DNA from: Mycobacterium sp. 1274756.6
GTDB lineage: Bacteria > Actinomycetota > Actinomycetes > Mycobacteriales > Mycobacteriaceae
Assembly (NCBI RefSeq): GCF_001668625.1
Contig: NZ_LZLJ01000037.1
Location: 1 to 44,077 of the forward strand
Length of the DNA stretch: 44,077 nucleotides
Reading direction: 5' to 3'
Position numbers and translations under genes: made by a program. The notes beneath the pieces were generated by a model. That model ran no database searches. It saw only the letters and a program-made list of their open reading frames with translations, and had not been told where the DNA came from. Shown one piece after another: positions 36,227 through 44,077 of the stretch; the stretch's first letter is position 1, and each line of letters starts with the position of its first letter.

Positions 36227-39200
36227 GGCAGGGCTCGAATCGGTCCGGGACGGCTCCAGCCGTACACAGTGGTGACCCCCTCCTCGATGACGGCCTCGGG
36301 CGCCTCCTCGGCGGGCACCAGCCGGTGGTAGCGCTCCACCGAACCCCAGTCGCGGTACCAGTCGTCACGCAGGTAGGTCGGGATCGTGGAGGTGTACAGC
36401 AGCGCCTGGGTGATCAGGAACGGCCCGCCGTCCTCGGTGGCCTGCCACAGGTTCGACGACGACGCCGTCTGCTTGTGGTCGGGCAGGAACCGGTACTCGG
36501 GCAGCTCGGCGACCCCCAGGTGCTGGGTGAACGGCCGCTGGCAGGGGAAGTTCGCGGCGGTGGCGATGTCGAGCAGCACCGGGGTGTCCGAGCCGACCAG
36601 CTCCTGGATGGTGGCCAGCACCGGCACCCGCGGCGGGGTGAACGCGAACCACTGGTCGGAGCTGAGGTTGGGGTCGTCGGCGACGATGCGCACCGCGTTG
36701 GCGTCCGGCGGGCGCCAGGCCATCGGGAACCGCAGGTTGCGCCAGGCCGGGTCCGGGCCGATGTCGATCGGCTGCACCAGCCCGAGCTCGGCGGTCGACC
36801 CGTCGGCGCCGGTGACGCCCCACTGCAGTTTCAGCGACTGCCCGTAGTTGAAGGTGCCGTCCTCGTCGTAGGACCAGATGGCGCCGGCCGCGGCGACGGT
36901 GACCAGCGGCCGTTCCGGGGTCGCGGCGGGCAGCGCGTACCAGGCGGAGGTGGCCTTGGCGGCGACGGTGTTCTCGTCGTAGCTGCCCATCACCGGGGTG
37001 CGGGCGGGGTCCAGGCCGAACGGCAGCGCCACCCGCGAGCCGTTCACCCCGGCCGGGGCGTCCGGCGGCAGCCAACCGCCGGCGGTACCCGCCGAGTCGC
37101 TCACCGAGGAGCCGGGCTTGTTCGGGGAGGCGTCGGAGTTGACCACGCCGGGCTTGGAGACCACCGGTTCGGAGGACAGGTCGTCGCTGACGCCGTTGGG
37201 GACGAAGCCGACCGGGTCGGTGCCGCCGAGCGGGCCGTACTCGCCCCAACTCTGGCCGGGCACCGGGGTCAGCAGCCCGGCGTTGGCGTCCGGTTCGGCC
37301 AGCACGGCGTCGGCCATCGCGCAGGCGGTGTCGGACAGTCCGGAGGTCAGCGCCGCCAGGTTGGCCTTGGCGGTGGTGTAGGTCGGGTAGCGCCCGACGA
37401 ACGCCTTGGCCATCGACCCGACCTGCAGCACCACCATGATGACCGCGACGATCAGCAGCGGGGTGGAGGCCAGTACCCGGTTACGGCGGGTGTTGGCCAC
37501 CTCGGTGTGCCCGGCGTAGTCCAGCCGGAAGTGCTGCCAGGCGGCCAGCAGCCCGGTGAGGATGGCCAGCGCCAGGAACATGGTGGTGACCGGGTGGCTG
37601 GCCAGCACCGGCTGCTTGTCGAACCAGGGGACGCCGTAGTTGCCGACGTAGAACCAGCCGTTGATGCCCGAGGTGGCCCAGGCCAGCAGGAACAGCAGCG
37701 CGGTCACATACAGCGACAGGTTGCGCCGCGAGTGCAGCCCGACCCGGGCGAAGCTGAACGCGGTGACCGCGCCCAGGGCCGCGGCCAGCCCGGCGAACCC
37801 GCCGAACTGCACCGCCCACTTGGTGGGGGTGAAGGTCAACAGCAGCAACCCGATCGCGGTGGTGCCCAGCAGCCGCCACACCGGGCCGCGGGCCAGCCCG
37901 AGCAGCCGGCCGCGGCGCAGCAGCACCGCCAGCATCGCGAACAGGCAGAACAGCATGATCAGCACCGCGAACCGCCGGGTCATCGAGCCGTCGACGGTCT
38001 CCACGGTCAGGAAGTAGTAGCGCAGCAACTCCTGATACCACGAGATCGTCGGGCCCACAACGTATTTGATGCGGGCGGACTCGGCGACGGTGGCCAGTGT
38101 CTGGTTGCGGAACACCACCAGCACGATCACCGACAGCGCGGCCGCCAGCACGGCGAGCGGGGCGGCCAGCCCGTCGAGTGGGCGGCGGCGCGCCACGATC
38201 AGCGCGATCGCGCGACCCCCGACCAGCAGCGCGGCGACCGCGATCAGCCCCTGCGGGGCCAGGGTGGCGGTCAGGGCGGCGACGATCACCGCCAGCGCCG
38301 CCGGGACCAGCCGGCGGGTGGCGATCGCGTTCTCCACCAGCACCCAGGTGGCCACGGTGCCGAACGCGATGAGCGGTTCGGGCCGCAGCCCGTTGTTGAA
38401 CGGCAGCCAGGCGGCCAGGAACACCGCCCCGGCGGTCCAGACGGCTACCCGGTTGGCGGCCAGCCCGGCGCGGGCCGGCCCCAGCCGGCGCAGCATCCAC
38501 CGGCTGACCAGCAGCCAGCAGGCGATGCCGGCCAGGGTGGCCGGCAACCGCAGCCACACCCCGGCGGTGCTCACCGAACTCAGGTGCGCCAGCACGGCGG
38601 GATACCAGTCGAACGGGGCCTCGGCGGCCCCGAAGTAGCGGTAGTAGTTGGCCAGGTAGCCGGCGTCCCCGGCGACGCGGGCGATGGTCAGGTTGTAGCC
38701 GTCGTCGGAGGAGAGCGGGCCGATGACGTGCCAGAGCGCCAGCGCGCCGATCACGCCGATGTCGGCGAGCCAGGTGGCGGTGCCGGCCCGCCAGGCGTGC
38801 CGCCAGCGCCGCGGCACCCGATGCCCGGCGCGGCGGTCCAACACGGCCAGCGCGACCAGGGCGGCCAGCACCGACAGCGCGCCCAGCCCGATCGCCGCCT
38901 TCTTGAGCAGGCCCGGGGAGACCAGGAAGCGGGTGTCGACGTCGATGCGCGCCGACAGGCCCGGCTGCGCCGTGACCTTCAGGTCGGTGAAGATGCCCGC
39001 CACCTGGGGCTTCTTGTCGGCGGGGAGGGTGCGCACGGTGGCCGGGATGCCGACGAACTCCGCGCCCGCGCCCCCGGCGTCGGCCCAGATGTGCAGGGTC
39101 TGGCAGTCCGGTCCGGCCACCGCGTCGCGGGGTGCCAGCGCGGCGACCGAGTCGCGGAACGCGACCACCACGGCGTCGCTGCTGGCCCGCACGAACAGCC

Positions 39201-39513
39201 CGTTCTTGGTGGCGTCGACCCCGCCGGCCGGGATCGTGGACAGCACCAGCCCGCCGTCGGCGGGCAGGGTGGCGATCACCGGGCAGGGGATGGTGATGTC
39301 CAGGGCGCGGGGGGCGCCGGAGACCAGCGGTGCGGTGACGTCGGTGATCCGGCCGGTGTCGTCGGTGGCGGTGGGCCACACCACGGTGGCGGTGGTCTGC
39401 TTGACGGGCAGCAGCGGCACCACGCCGCAGAGCAGGACGCCCAGCACCCCCGCGACGATCGCGATCAGCCGCGCCGTGCGGTAGCGGGACCGCTCAACAT
39501 CGTCGTGGGGCAC
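36223..39513 (-). CDS. embA: arabinosyltransferase EmbA
   Basis: A 1096-residue GT-C arabinosyltransferase, partner of EmbB in arabinogalactan arabinan synthesis. N-terminal membrane helix (about 13-35), periplasmic beta-rich domain with conserved Cys, catalytic loop [15 protein letters not shown] with Asp270-Asp271, many hydrophobic helices, then a C-terminal carbohydrate-binding domain. [10 protein letters not shown] shows the Pro common to EmbA and EmbC. It can be told from EmbB and EmbC by [11 protein letters not shown] at the N terminus and SDDGYNLT in the loop. The start is GTG at 39513, 72 nt after the embC stop, with a TACCAT -10 at -14 to -9 and no ribosome binding site. Confidence 0.96.
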   Translation of the reverse strand: MPHDDVERSRYRTARLIAIVAGVLGVLLCGVVPLLPVKQTTATVVWPTATDDTGRITDVTAPLVSGAPRALDITIPCPVIATLPADGGLVLSTIPAGGVDATKNGLFVRASSDAVVVAFRDSVAALAPRDAVAGPDCQTLHIWADAGGAGAEFVGIPATVRTLPADKKPQVAGIFTDLKVTAQPGLSARIDVDTRFLVSPGLLKKAAIGLGALSVLAALVALAVLDRRAGHRVPRRWRHAWRAGTATWLADIGVIGALALWHVIGPLSSDDGYNLTIARVAGDAGYLANYYRYFGAAEAPFDWYPAVLAHLSSVSTAGVWLRLPATLAGIACWLLVSRWMLRRLGPARAGLAANRVAVWTAGAVFLAAWLPFNNGLRPEPLIAFGTVATWVLVENAIATRRLVPAALAVIVAALTATLAPQGLIAVAALLVGGRAIALIVARRRPLDGLAAPLAVLAAALSVIVLVVFRNQTLATVAESARIKYVVGPTISWYQELLRYYFLTVETVDGSMTRRFAVLIMLFCLFAMLAVLLRRGRLLGLARGPVWRLLGTTAIGLLLLTFTPTKWAVQFGGFAGLAAALGAVTAFSFARVGLHSRRNLSLYVTALLFLLAWATSGINGWFYVGNYGVPWFDKQPVLASHPVTTMFLALAILTGLLAAWQHFRLDYAGHTEVANTRRNRVLASTPLLIVAVIMVVLQVGSMAKAFVGRYPTYTTAKANLAALTSGLSDTACAMADAVLAEPDANAGLLTPVPGQSWGEYGPLGGTDPVGFVPNGVSDDLSSEPVVSKPGVVNSDASPNKPGSSVSDSAGTAGGWLPPDAPAGVNGSRVALPFGLDPARTPVMGSYDENTVAAKATSAWYALPAATPERPLVTVAAAGAIWSYDEDGTFNYGQSLKLQWGVTGADGSTAELGLVQPIDIGPDPAWRNLRFPMAWRPPDANAVRIVADDPNLSSDQWFAFTPPRVPVLATIQELVGSDTPVLLDIATAANFPCQRPFTQHLGVAELPEYRFLPDHKQTASSSNLWQATEDGGPFLITQALLYTSTIPTYLRDDWYRDWGSVERYHRLVPAEEAPEAVIEEGVTTVYGWSRPGPIRALP

Positions 39514-39515
39514 GA

Positions 39516-39528
39516 GGCTTGATGGTAT
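39516..39528 (-). promoter_or_regulatory. embA promoter core ATACCATCAAGCC, predicted near-leaderless
   Basis: Minus strand ATACCATCAAGCC spans -15 to -3 relative to the embA GTG; the -10 hexamer TACCAT is at -14 to -9 (39527-39522). The same 13 bases occur at the identical distance before embC. C residues stand at -8, -11, -12 and -16, the positions I recall for embC-embA intergenic mutations in ethambutol-resistant M. tuberculosis. Changes at -11 (C to A) or -12 (C to T) would bring the hexamer nearer TATAAT. Confidence 0.65.
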
Positions 39529-39552
39529 GCGACGAGGTTTCCGATGGTGGGA

Positions 39553-39569
39553 CCCGCCTTTTGGGCGGG
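39553..39569 (-). terminator. short hairpin in the embC-embA intergenic region
   Basis: CCCGCC and GGCGGG arms with a 5-nt A/C loop on the minus strand (39553-39558 with 39564-39569), 17 nt past the embC stop and upstream of the embA -10. It could be a partial terminator or RNA-processing element separating embC from embAB. The stem is short, with no U-run. Confidence 0.35.
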
Positions 39570-39585
39570 GCGGGGCGCGCGGGTC

Positions 39586-42500
39586 TTACGGGCGCAGCGG
39601 TGCCGGGCTCCACAGCCCGCTGCGGGTCGCGGTGCCCAGATCCAGTTCCGCCGGGACCGCCTCCGGGTAGTAGCGGGTCAGTTTCTGCAGCGCGCCCCAG
39701 TCCCGGTTCCAGTCATCCTTGAGGTAGCTGGGCACGGTCGCGGCGCGGAACATCAGCTCGCTGATGCCCAGCGGGCCGCCGCCGATGTTGTCCATGACCG
39801 GGGAGTTGGCCTCGGTGCCGAACCGGTCGGGCAGGATCCGCCACTTCGGCGCCTCGATGACGCCGTAGCGGTGCCCGAACGGGCGCTGGCAGGGGAACGC
39901 CAGCCCGACCAGCCAGTCCAGCAGCACCGGATCCTCGGAGCCGACGACGTCCTGCAAGGTGTCCAGCTGCGGGATGCGGGGCGGGGTCAGCGCGATCCAG
40001 TGCCGCTGCGCCAGGTCCCGGTCGGTGGCCACCAGCCGCACCACGGTGGCCTCGGGCGGCAGCTGCGCCAGCGGCACCCGCAGGTTGCGCCAGGCCGGGG
40101 CGGCGCCGATGTCGGCGAACTCGATCGCACCGCCGGGCTCCTCGGCGGCCGGGTCGGTGGCCCACTCGACCTGCACCTCGTGGGTGTCGAAGCGGCCCGC
40201 CGCCGACACCACCAGCAGCGGCCCGGCCTGCTCGCGCGCCGGCAGCCGGTACCAGGCGGTGCGCAGCCGGGCCGGGACCTGCACCCCGTCCCGCCAGCTG
40301 CCCAGCACCGGGGTACGGGCGGGGTCGAGGCCGAATGGCAGCCGGGCGCGGGAGCCGTTGATGCCGGGCTTGGCGATCAGGCCGCCCTCCACCCCGGCGG
40401 TCGGGCCGTCGTCCTCGTCGAGGTTGTTGCCGCCGCTGGGCGGCTCCATCACCGGGTCGGCGGAGATGTCGGCCGGGATGCCGGTGGGCCGGAACCCCTG
40501 GGAGTAGCCGGCGGCCAGCGCGTCGCCGACCGGCACCCCGCCGGCCGGGACCAGCATCCCGGCGTTGGCGTCCTGTTCGACCAGGACGTCGTCGGCCAGC
40601 CCGCAGGTCTTGCCGGTGAGGGCCTGCAGGTTGGAGCGGCCCACCGTCCAGGCCGGGTACTGGCCGATCATCGCCAGCGTCAGCGAGGCCACTTCGAAGA
40701 ACACCAGCGCCCACGCCGCGATCGCCAGCGGCGACTGCAGGATGCGGGCGCGCCGGCTCGGCGGCCGGCGGCGGGTGTCGTCGCCGGCGAAGAAGTGGAA
40801 CCAGGCGGCCAGCAGCACCACCAGCGCGGTCAACCCGATCAGGAAGGTCGCGAACGCGAAATGCCAGGCCGGGAACTCGTTGGACCACGGCACACCGAAG
40901 TTCGAGACGTACCACCAGCCGTTGACGCTGGCGAAGCCCAGCGCGGTGATGAACAGCACCACCGCGGCGAACACGGTGCGGTTGCGTCGGGAGCGCAGCA
41001 CCGCGGCGCTGACGGCGACCGCGGCCAGCGCGCCCAGCGACCCGGCCAGCCCGGCGAACACCCCGAAGTGGTGGGTCCATTTGGTGGGGGTGGACATCAT
41101 CGCGACGAAGGAGATGATCGTGATCCCCACGATGCGGCGGCTGGGCCCGGCGGCGGTGCCGGGGATGCGGCCTTTGCGCAGCGACATGGCGATGGCGACC
41201 GCGAGCGCGACCACCAGCGCCAGCACCGCGAAGCGGCGGGCGATCGAGCCGTCCGGGGTGGCCATGAACAGCCGCTCGTAGCGGATGTGCTCGTCGAACC
41301 AGCTCAGGCTCGGTCCGACCGCCGATTTCAGGGAACTGGCCTGCAGTTCGCCGACGAAGGTCTGGTCGCGGAAGATCAGCACGGCCGGGACGGTGGCCGC
41401 CGCGGCGATCGGGGCGAGCATCGGCAGCAGTCCGAAGCGGGTGGAGCGGCGGTGCAGGATCGTCAGCAGCGGCCCGATGGCCACCAGCAGCGCCCCGATC
41501 GAGGCGATGCCGGTGGGGCCGGAGAACAGCGTGAGCGCGCCGATCAGGCAGGCCGCGGCCAGCGGCAGCAGCCGGCTGGTGGCCACCGCGCGTTCCACCG
41601 AGCACCAGGTCAACAGGATGCCCAGCGCGATGATGGGCTCCGGGCGCAGCCCGTTGTTCAGCGGCAGCCAGAACACCAGGAACATGCCGGCCGCGGTCCA
41701 GGCGGCGGCCCGCTGGGTCTTGACCGCGTGGCCCAGCCGGGGCAGCACCTCCCGGCTGATCACCCACCAGCAGGCCAGCGCCATCAGCAGGGTGGGCAGC
41801 CGCATCCAGATGCTGGCGGTGGAGATGTGCGACCAGTAGGCCAGCAGGTCGTAGTACCAGCCGAACGGCGCCTCGGGGGTACCGAACCAGCGGTAGTAGT
41901 TGGCCATGTACCCGGCGTGTTCGGAGACCCGGGCCATGGTGAGGATGTAGCCGTCGTCGGAGGTGTTGGCGCCGACGAAGTGCCACCACACCAGCACCGC
42001 GGTGACCAGGGCGTCCAGTCCGCTGATCGACCACCAGCGGGCGGGCAGGAAGCGGCGGTGGCGCATCCCGTCGGTGGCGTCGAGCAGGTGTAGCGCGATG
42101 AGCGCGGCGATGGTCAGCGCCACCCCGAGCAGCATCGCGGCCATCTTCAGCGGGGTGGGGGCGCTGGAGTAGCGGGTGTCCAGCGTCGCCGAGAACCGCA
42201 GCCCGTCGGGGGCGGGCCCGGCGAGGTCGGTGTAGACGCCGATGATCTGCGGGCGGAAGTCGTAGCCGCCGCGTTCCCCGCGCAGCGGTGCGCCGGGCTT
42301 GTCGTCGTTGGGGCCCTGGGTGAGGCCGACGAACTCGCCGGTGACCTTGTCGGCCCGCACGTCGAGCACCAGCTTGGAGCAGGCCGGGCTCAGCACCTGG
42401 CTGAGCGGGGCGACCACCACCGGGGTGTTGCGCACCACCACCACGAGGTTGTTGTTGGCGCGCTCGACGAGCAGGCCGCGGTCGACGGCCTTGGGTGCCT

Positions 42501-42777
42501 GTTTGGGCACCGTGGACAGCAGGACGTTGTGGCCGCCGTCGGATTCGGTGAGCCCGGCGGCGGCCCGGCACGGCACGCTGATGTGCATGTCGGTGGCGAC
42601 GTAGCTGATCAGCGGCGCGTCGACGCTGGCCAATACCCCGTTCTGCGGCCAGTTCAGCTGCGCGGTGGTCTGGTTGACCGGCAGGAAGGGCACCGCCAGC
42701 GACAGCGCGGCGCCGAGCAGGCCGGCGACGACGGCGACGATCCGGGCGATCCGGTGGTTGGCCCGCAGGTCACTCAC
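39586..42777 (-). CDS. embC: arabinosyltransferase EmbC
   Basis: A 1063-residue GT-C arabinosyltransferase that elongates the arabinan of lipoarabinomannan. N-terminal helix (about 13-33), beta-rich periplasmic domain, catalytic loop ANTSDDGYILTM with Asp274-Asp275, then many membrane helices. The Pro-containing proline/chain-length region around TPDGSIARRF follows, and the C-terminal domain is a carbohydrate-binding module. The WCSVERAVATSRLLP segment marks it as EmbC. The frame continues far upstream through the aftA region, but the real start is GTG at 42777 (VSDLRANHR), directly after a TACCAT -10 element with the same spacing as embA. It lies 47 nt after the aftA stop. Confidence 0.96.
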   Translation of the reverse strand: MSDLRANHRIARIVAVVAGLLGAALSLAVPFLPVNQTTAQLNWPQNGVLASVDAPLISYVATDMHISVPCRAAAGLTESDGGHNVLLSTVPKQAPKAVDRGLLVERANNNLVVVVRNTPVVVAPLSQVLSPACSKLVLDVRADKVTGEFVGLTQGPNDDKPGAPLRGERGGYDFRPQIIGVYTDLAGPAPDGLRFSATLDTRYSSAPTPLKMAAMLLGVALTIAALIALHLLDATDGMRHRRFLPARWWSISGLDALVTAVLVWWHFVGANTSDDGYILTMARVSEHAGYMANYYRWFGTPEAPFGWYYDLLAYWSHISTASIWMRLPTLLMALACWWVISREVLPRLGHAVKTQRAAAWTAAGMFLVFWLPLNNGLRPEPIIALGILLTWCSVERAVATSRLLPLAAACLIGALTLFSGPTGIASIGALLVAIGPLLTILHRRSTRFGLLPMLAPIAAAATVPAVLIFRDQTFVGELQASSLKSAVGPSLSWFDEHIRYERLFMATPDGSIARRFAVLALVVALAVAIAMSLRKGRIPGTAAGPSRRIVGITIISFVAMMSTPTKWTHHFGVFAGLAGSLGALAAVAVSAAVLRSRRNRTVFAAVVLFITALGFASVNGWWYVSNFGVPWSNEFPAWHFAFATFLIGLTALVVLLAAWFHFFAGDDTRRRPPSRRARILQSPLAIAAWALVFFEVASLTLAMIGQYPAWTVGRSNLQALTGKTCGLADDVLVEQDANAGMLVPAGGVPVGDALAAGYSQGFRPTGIPADISADPVMEPPSGGNNLDEDDGPTAGVEGGLIAKPGINGSRARLPFGLDPARTPVLGSWRDGVQVPARLRTAWYRLPAREQAGPLLVVSAAGRFDTHEVQVEWATDPAAEEPGGAIEFADIGAAPAWRNLRVPLAQLPPEATVVRLVATDRDLAQRHWIALTPPRIPQLDTLQDVVGSEDPVLLDWLVGLAFPCQRPFGHRYGVIEAPKWRILPDRFGTEANSPVMDNIGGGPLGISELMFRAATVPSYLKDDWNRDWGALQKLTRYYPEAVPAELDLGTATRSGLWSPAPLRP

Positions 42778-42779
42778 GG

Positions 42780-42792
42780 GGCTTGATGGTAT
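42780..42792 (-). promoter_or_regulatory. embC promoter core ATACCATCAAGCC, predicted near-leaderless
   Basis: Minus strand ATACCATCAAGCC at -15 to -3 of the embC GTG, with TACCAT at 42791-42786. It is identical in sequence and distance to the embA element; outside these 13 bases the two flanks differ, so the core is conserved rather than simply part of a large duplication. No ribosome binding site precedes the GTG. Confidence 0.6.
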
Positions 42793-42824
42793 CGGGCGGC
42801 CGGGATCGGTGCCGGTCGCGGGCG

Positions 42825-44077
42825 TCATCGGGCCGCGGGGACGCGGATCGCGACCACGAACGGCCCGATCTGGTCGACGCTGAACTGCGGGCCGTCGAAG
42901 AGGGCGGCGGGCAGGGTGATCGTGTAGCGCCGGACGTTGGGGTGGTTGGGGTAGACGTCCTCGGCCAGCCGCAGGGTGTAGGTGTCGCCGGCGGCCGACC
43001 CGGCCCCGCGGCGCATCACGAACACGGTGGGCGCCGGCCAGGGCAGCTCGTCGAGCGCGGCGGTGAACTGCTCGGCGGTCTTCAGCTCCGCCCAGCTCTC
43101 GATGGCCGCGGCGCGGCGGTCGAACTGCGCCAACGGGTTGGCGTAGTGGGAGGTCAGGCCCTGGAACCCGAAATAGGGGTAGATCGCCAGGAACCCGTAG
43201 TCGGCGGTGAGCACCACGGTCTGGTCGCGGGGAACGCCGGTGGCGGCGGTGATCGCGGCGTCGATCTCGCCGTAGTAGCGCTCCGAGCCCGGCGGGCGGC
43301 GGTCGCCGCGCTCGCCGTAGCCGTCGGTGTCGGTGTAGGCGACGGCCAGGTCGGGGCGCAGCACGTTGGGGATGTCCTGGCTGAACGACAGCGCCCCGGC
43401 GAACCCGATCACGGTGGCCACCGCGGTGATGCCGCGCTGCCAGCCGTACTGGCGGCCGGCCTCGGTGAGCCGGTGGGTGACCTCGAGGAACCCGAACACC
43501 CCGGCGGCGGCCAGCAGCACCACCAGCGTCGGCTGCAGCCGGAAGGACAGCAAGGTGGTGCGGGCCAGCGTGGTCAGCATCGACAGCAGCGACCACAGGT
43601 AGACGCTGACCACCCCGAACGCCAGGGCGGCGGCGCGCACCGAGGTGCGGGCGCGCACCACCAGCCACAGCGTGCCGAGTAGGCACAGCGCGCCGAGCAG
43701 GGTGAACTGCAGCATCGGGAAGGTCAGTTCCGCGCCGGCGGCGGGCAGGTAGTGCTGGGCGCTGCCGGTGTTGCTGATCGGGTCGCGGGCGGCGCGCAGC
43801 AGGAACGGCAGCCAGGTGGTGGCGCCGATCGCCGCCGCGATCACCCCGATCACCGCCAGCCGCAGCAGCGGGTCGAGCGCGGCGGCCGGGCCGCGGTGCC
43901 GCCACCGGGCGGCGGCCAGACCCACCGCCATCAGCACCACGGTGAACGCGCTGTATGCCACCAGCAGGGTGTAGAAGGTGGCGGCGAAGCCGAGGAAGAT
44001 CCCGGTGCCGACGATCGCGGCCCAGCCGCCGCTTCCTGGCGCCACCGTGAAGCCAGCTTCACGCTCGGCCTCGAGTG
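42825..44077 (-). CDS. aftA: galactan 5-O-arabinofuranosyltransferase AftA, C-terminal part (partial)
   Basis: An open frame of about 417 residues that runs off the window edge (the upstream codons read [15 protein letters not shown] without a stop). It is a GT-C membrane protein; AftA adds the first arabinofuranose residues to galactan from DPA, priming the chains that EmbA/B extend. Six or more hydrophobic helices are visible, then a soluble periplasmic C-terminal domain (last about 190 residues, from the [20 protein letters not shown] segment to VAIRVPAAR). The catalytic N-terminal loop is outside the window; the full protein is about 640 aa in M. tuberculosis. Identification relies on sequence recall and on its position upstream of embC. 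Confidence 0.92.
   Translation of the reverse strand, partial: LEAEREAGFTVAPGSGGWAAIVGTGIFLGFAATFYTLLVAYSAFTVVLMAVGLAAARWRHRGPAAALDPLLRLAVIGVIAAAIGATTWLPFLLRAARDPISNTGSAQHYLPAAGAELTFPMLQFTLLGALCLLGTLWLVVRARTSVRAAALAFGVVSVYLWSLLSMLTTLARTTLLSFRLQPTLVVLLAAAGVFGFLEVTHRLTEAGRQYGWQRGITAVATVIGFAGALSFSQDIPNVLRPDLAVAYTDTDGYGERGDRRPPGSERYYGEIDAAITAATGVPRDQTVVLTADYGFLAIYPYFGFQGLTSHYANPLAQFDRRAAAIESWAELKTAEQFTAALDELPWPAPTVFVMRRGAGSAAGDTYTLRLAEDVYPNHPNVRRYTITLPAALFDGPQFSVDQIGPFVVAIRVPAAR

Noticed and set aside
33185..36331. About 1050-codon plus-strand frame antisense to embB
   Set aside because: Shadow frame; no family resemblance.
36064..39522. About 1150-codon plus-strand frame antisense to embA
   Set aside because: Composition is Gly/Gln/Arg/His-rich without motifs; embA on the other strand is unmistakable.
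42778..43905. N-terminal extension of the embC frame upstream of GTG 42777
   Set aside because: It runs out of frame through aftA, is Arg/Pro-rich, and would give a 1439-residue protein; EmbC homologues begin at VSDLRANHR-like sequence.

Overview
The window is a high-GC (about 70%) stretch of a mycobacterial chromosome. The family is shown by the gene set itself: Ag85/MPT51 mycolyltransferases, Erp, the Glf-GlfT2-UbiA-AftB galactan/arabinan genes, FadD32-Pks13-AccD4, and AftA-EmbC-EmbA-EmbB. Gene order follows the M. tuberculosis segment from pheA (Rv3838c) down to aftA (Rv3792), but it is more compact. There is no Rv3819-Rv3833 block (sulfolipid pks2/mmpL8 genes), no PE_PGRS62, and no Rv3796-Rv3798 (sulfatase-like, fadE35, IS1560). 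I see no insertion sequence, phage, CRISPR array, tRNA or rRNA. This fits a non-tuberculous member of the Mycobacteriaceae; I cannot name the species.

Layout. 1-4217: end of pheA, a phosphoglycerate-mutase-like enzyme, a tiny Cys/His-rich protein, a zincin-like metalloprotease, a membrane septum-formation-family protein, serS, and a small PH-like protein. 4214-9027: a metallo-beta-lactamase/Rieske fusion (Rv3818-like), then divergently three tandem PlsC-type acyltransferases and a Cof-type HAD phosphatase (Rv3816c-Rv3813c-like). 9037-11726: a secreted PGRP/amidase-LGFP protein (Rv3811-like) and the repeat-rich exported protein Erp. 11918-18440: the glf-glfT2-PAP2-ubiA-aftB operon, every junction overlapping. 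18765-22055: fbpA (Ag85), fbpD (MPT51) and the Rv3802-like cutinase-family lipase. 22241-31142: fadD32-pks13-accD4. 31383-33023: an MHS/ProP-type transporter. 33029-44077 (minus strand): embB, embA, embC and the C-terminal part of aftA.

Together the genes build the mycolyl-arabinogalactan envelope. Glf makes UDP-galactofuranose and GlfT2 polymerises galactan. UbiA and the PAP2 phosphatase supply the decaprenyl-phosphoryl ribose precursor of DPA. AftA, EmbA/B/C and AftB add arabinan. FadD32, AccD4 and Pks13 condense mycolic acids, and Ag85 attaches them to arabinan or trehalose. The PGRP and Erp proteins are exported surface proteins.

I did not find a wholly undescribed system: this is conserved core biology. 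The more original signals are regulatory. Six genes (serS, the first acyltransferase, the PGRP gene, glf, embA, embC) have a TANNNT -10 hexamer 6-8 nt before the start codon, predicting leaderless or near-leaderless transcripts. embA and embC share an identical 13-nt promoter core at the same distance from GTG. Three 11-bp-period direct repeats (PGRP gene, erp, fadD32) look like OmpR-family regulator sites. An 82-nt hairpin separates erp from the PGRP gene. At the protein level, the MPT51 homologue keeps Ser and His at two positions of the Ag85 catalytic triad.
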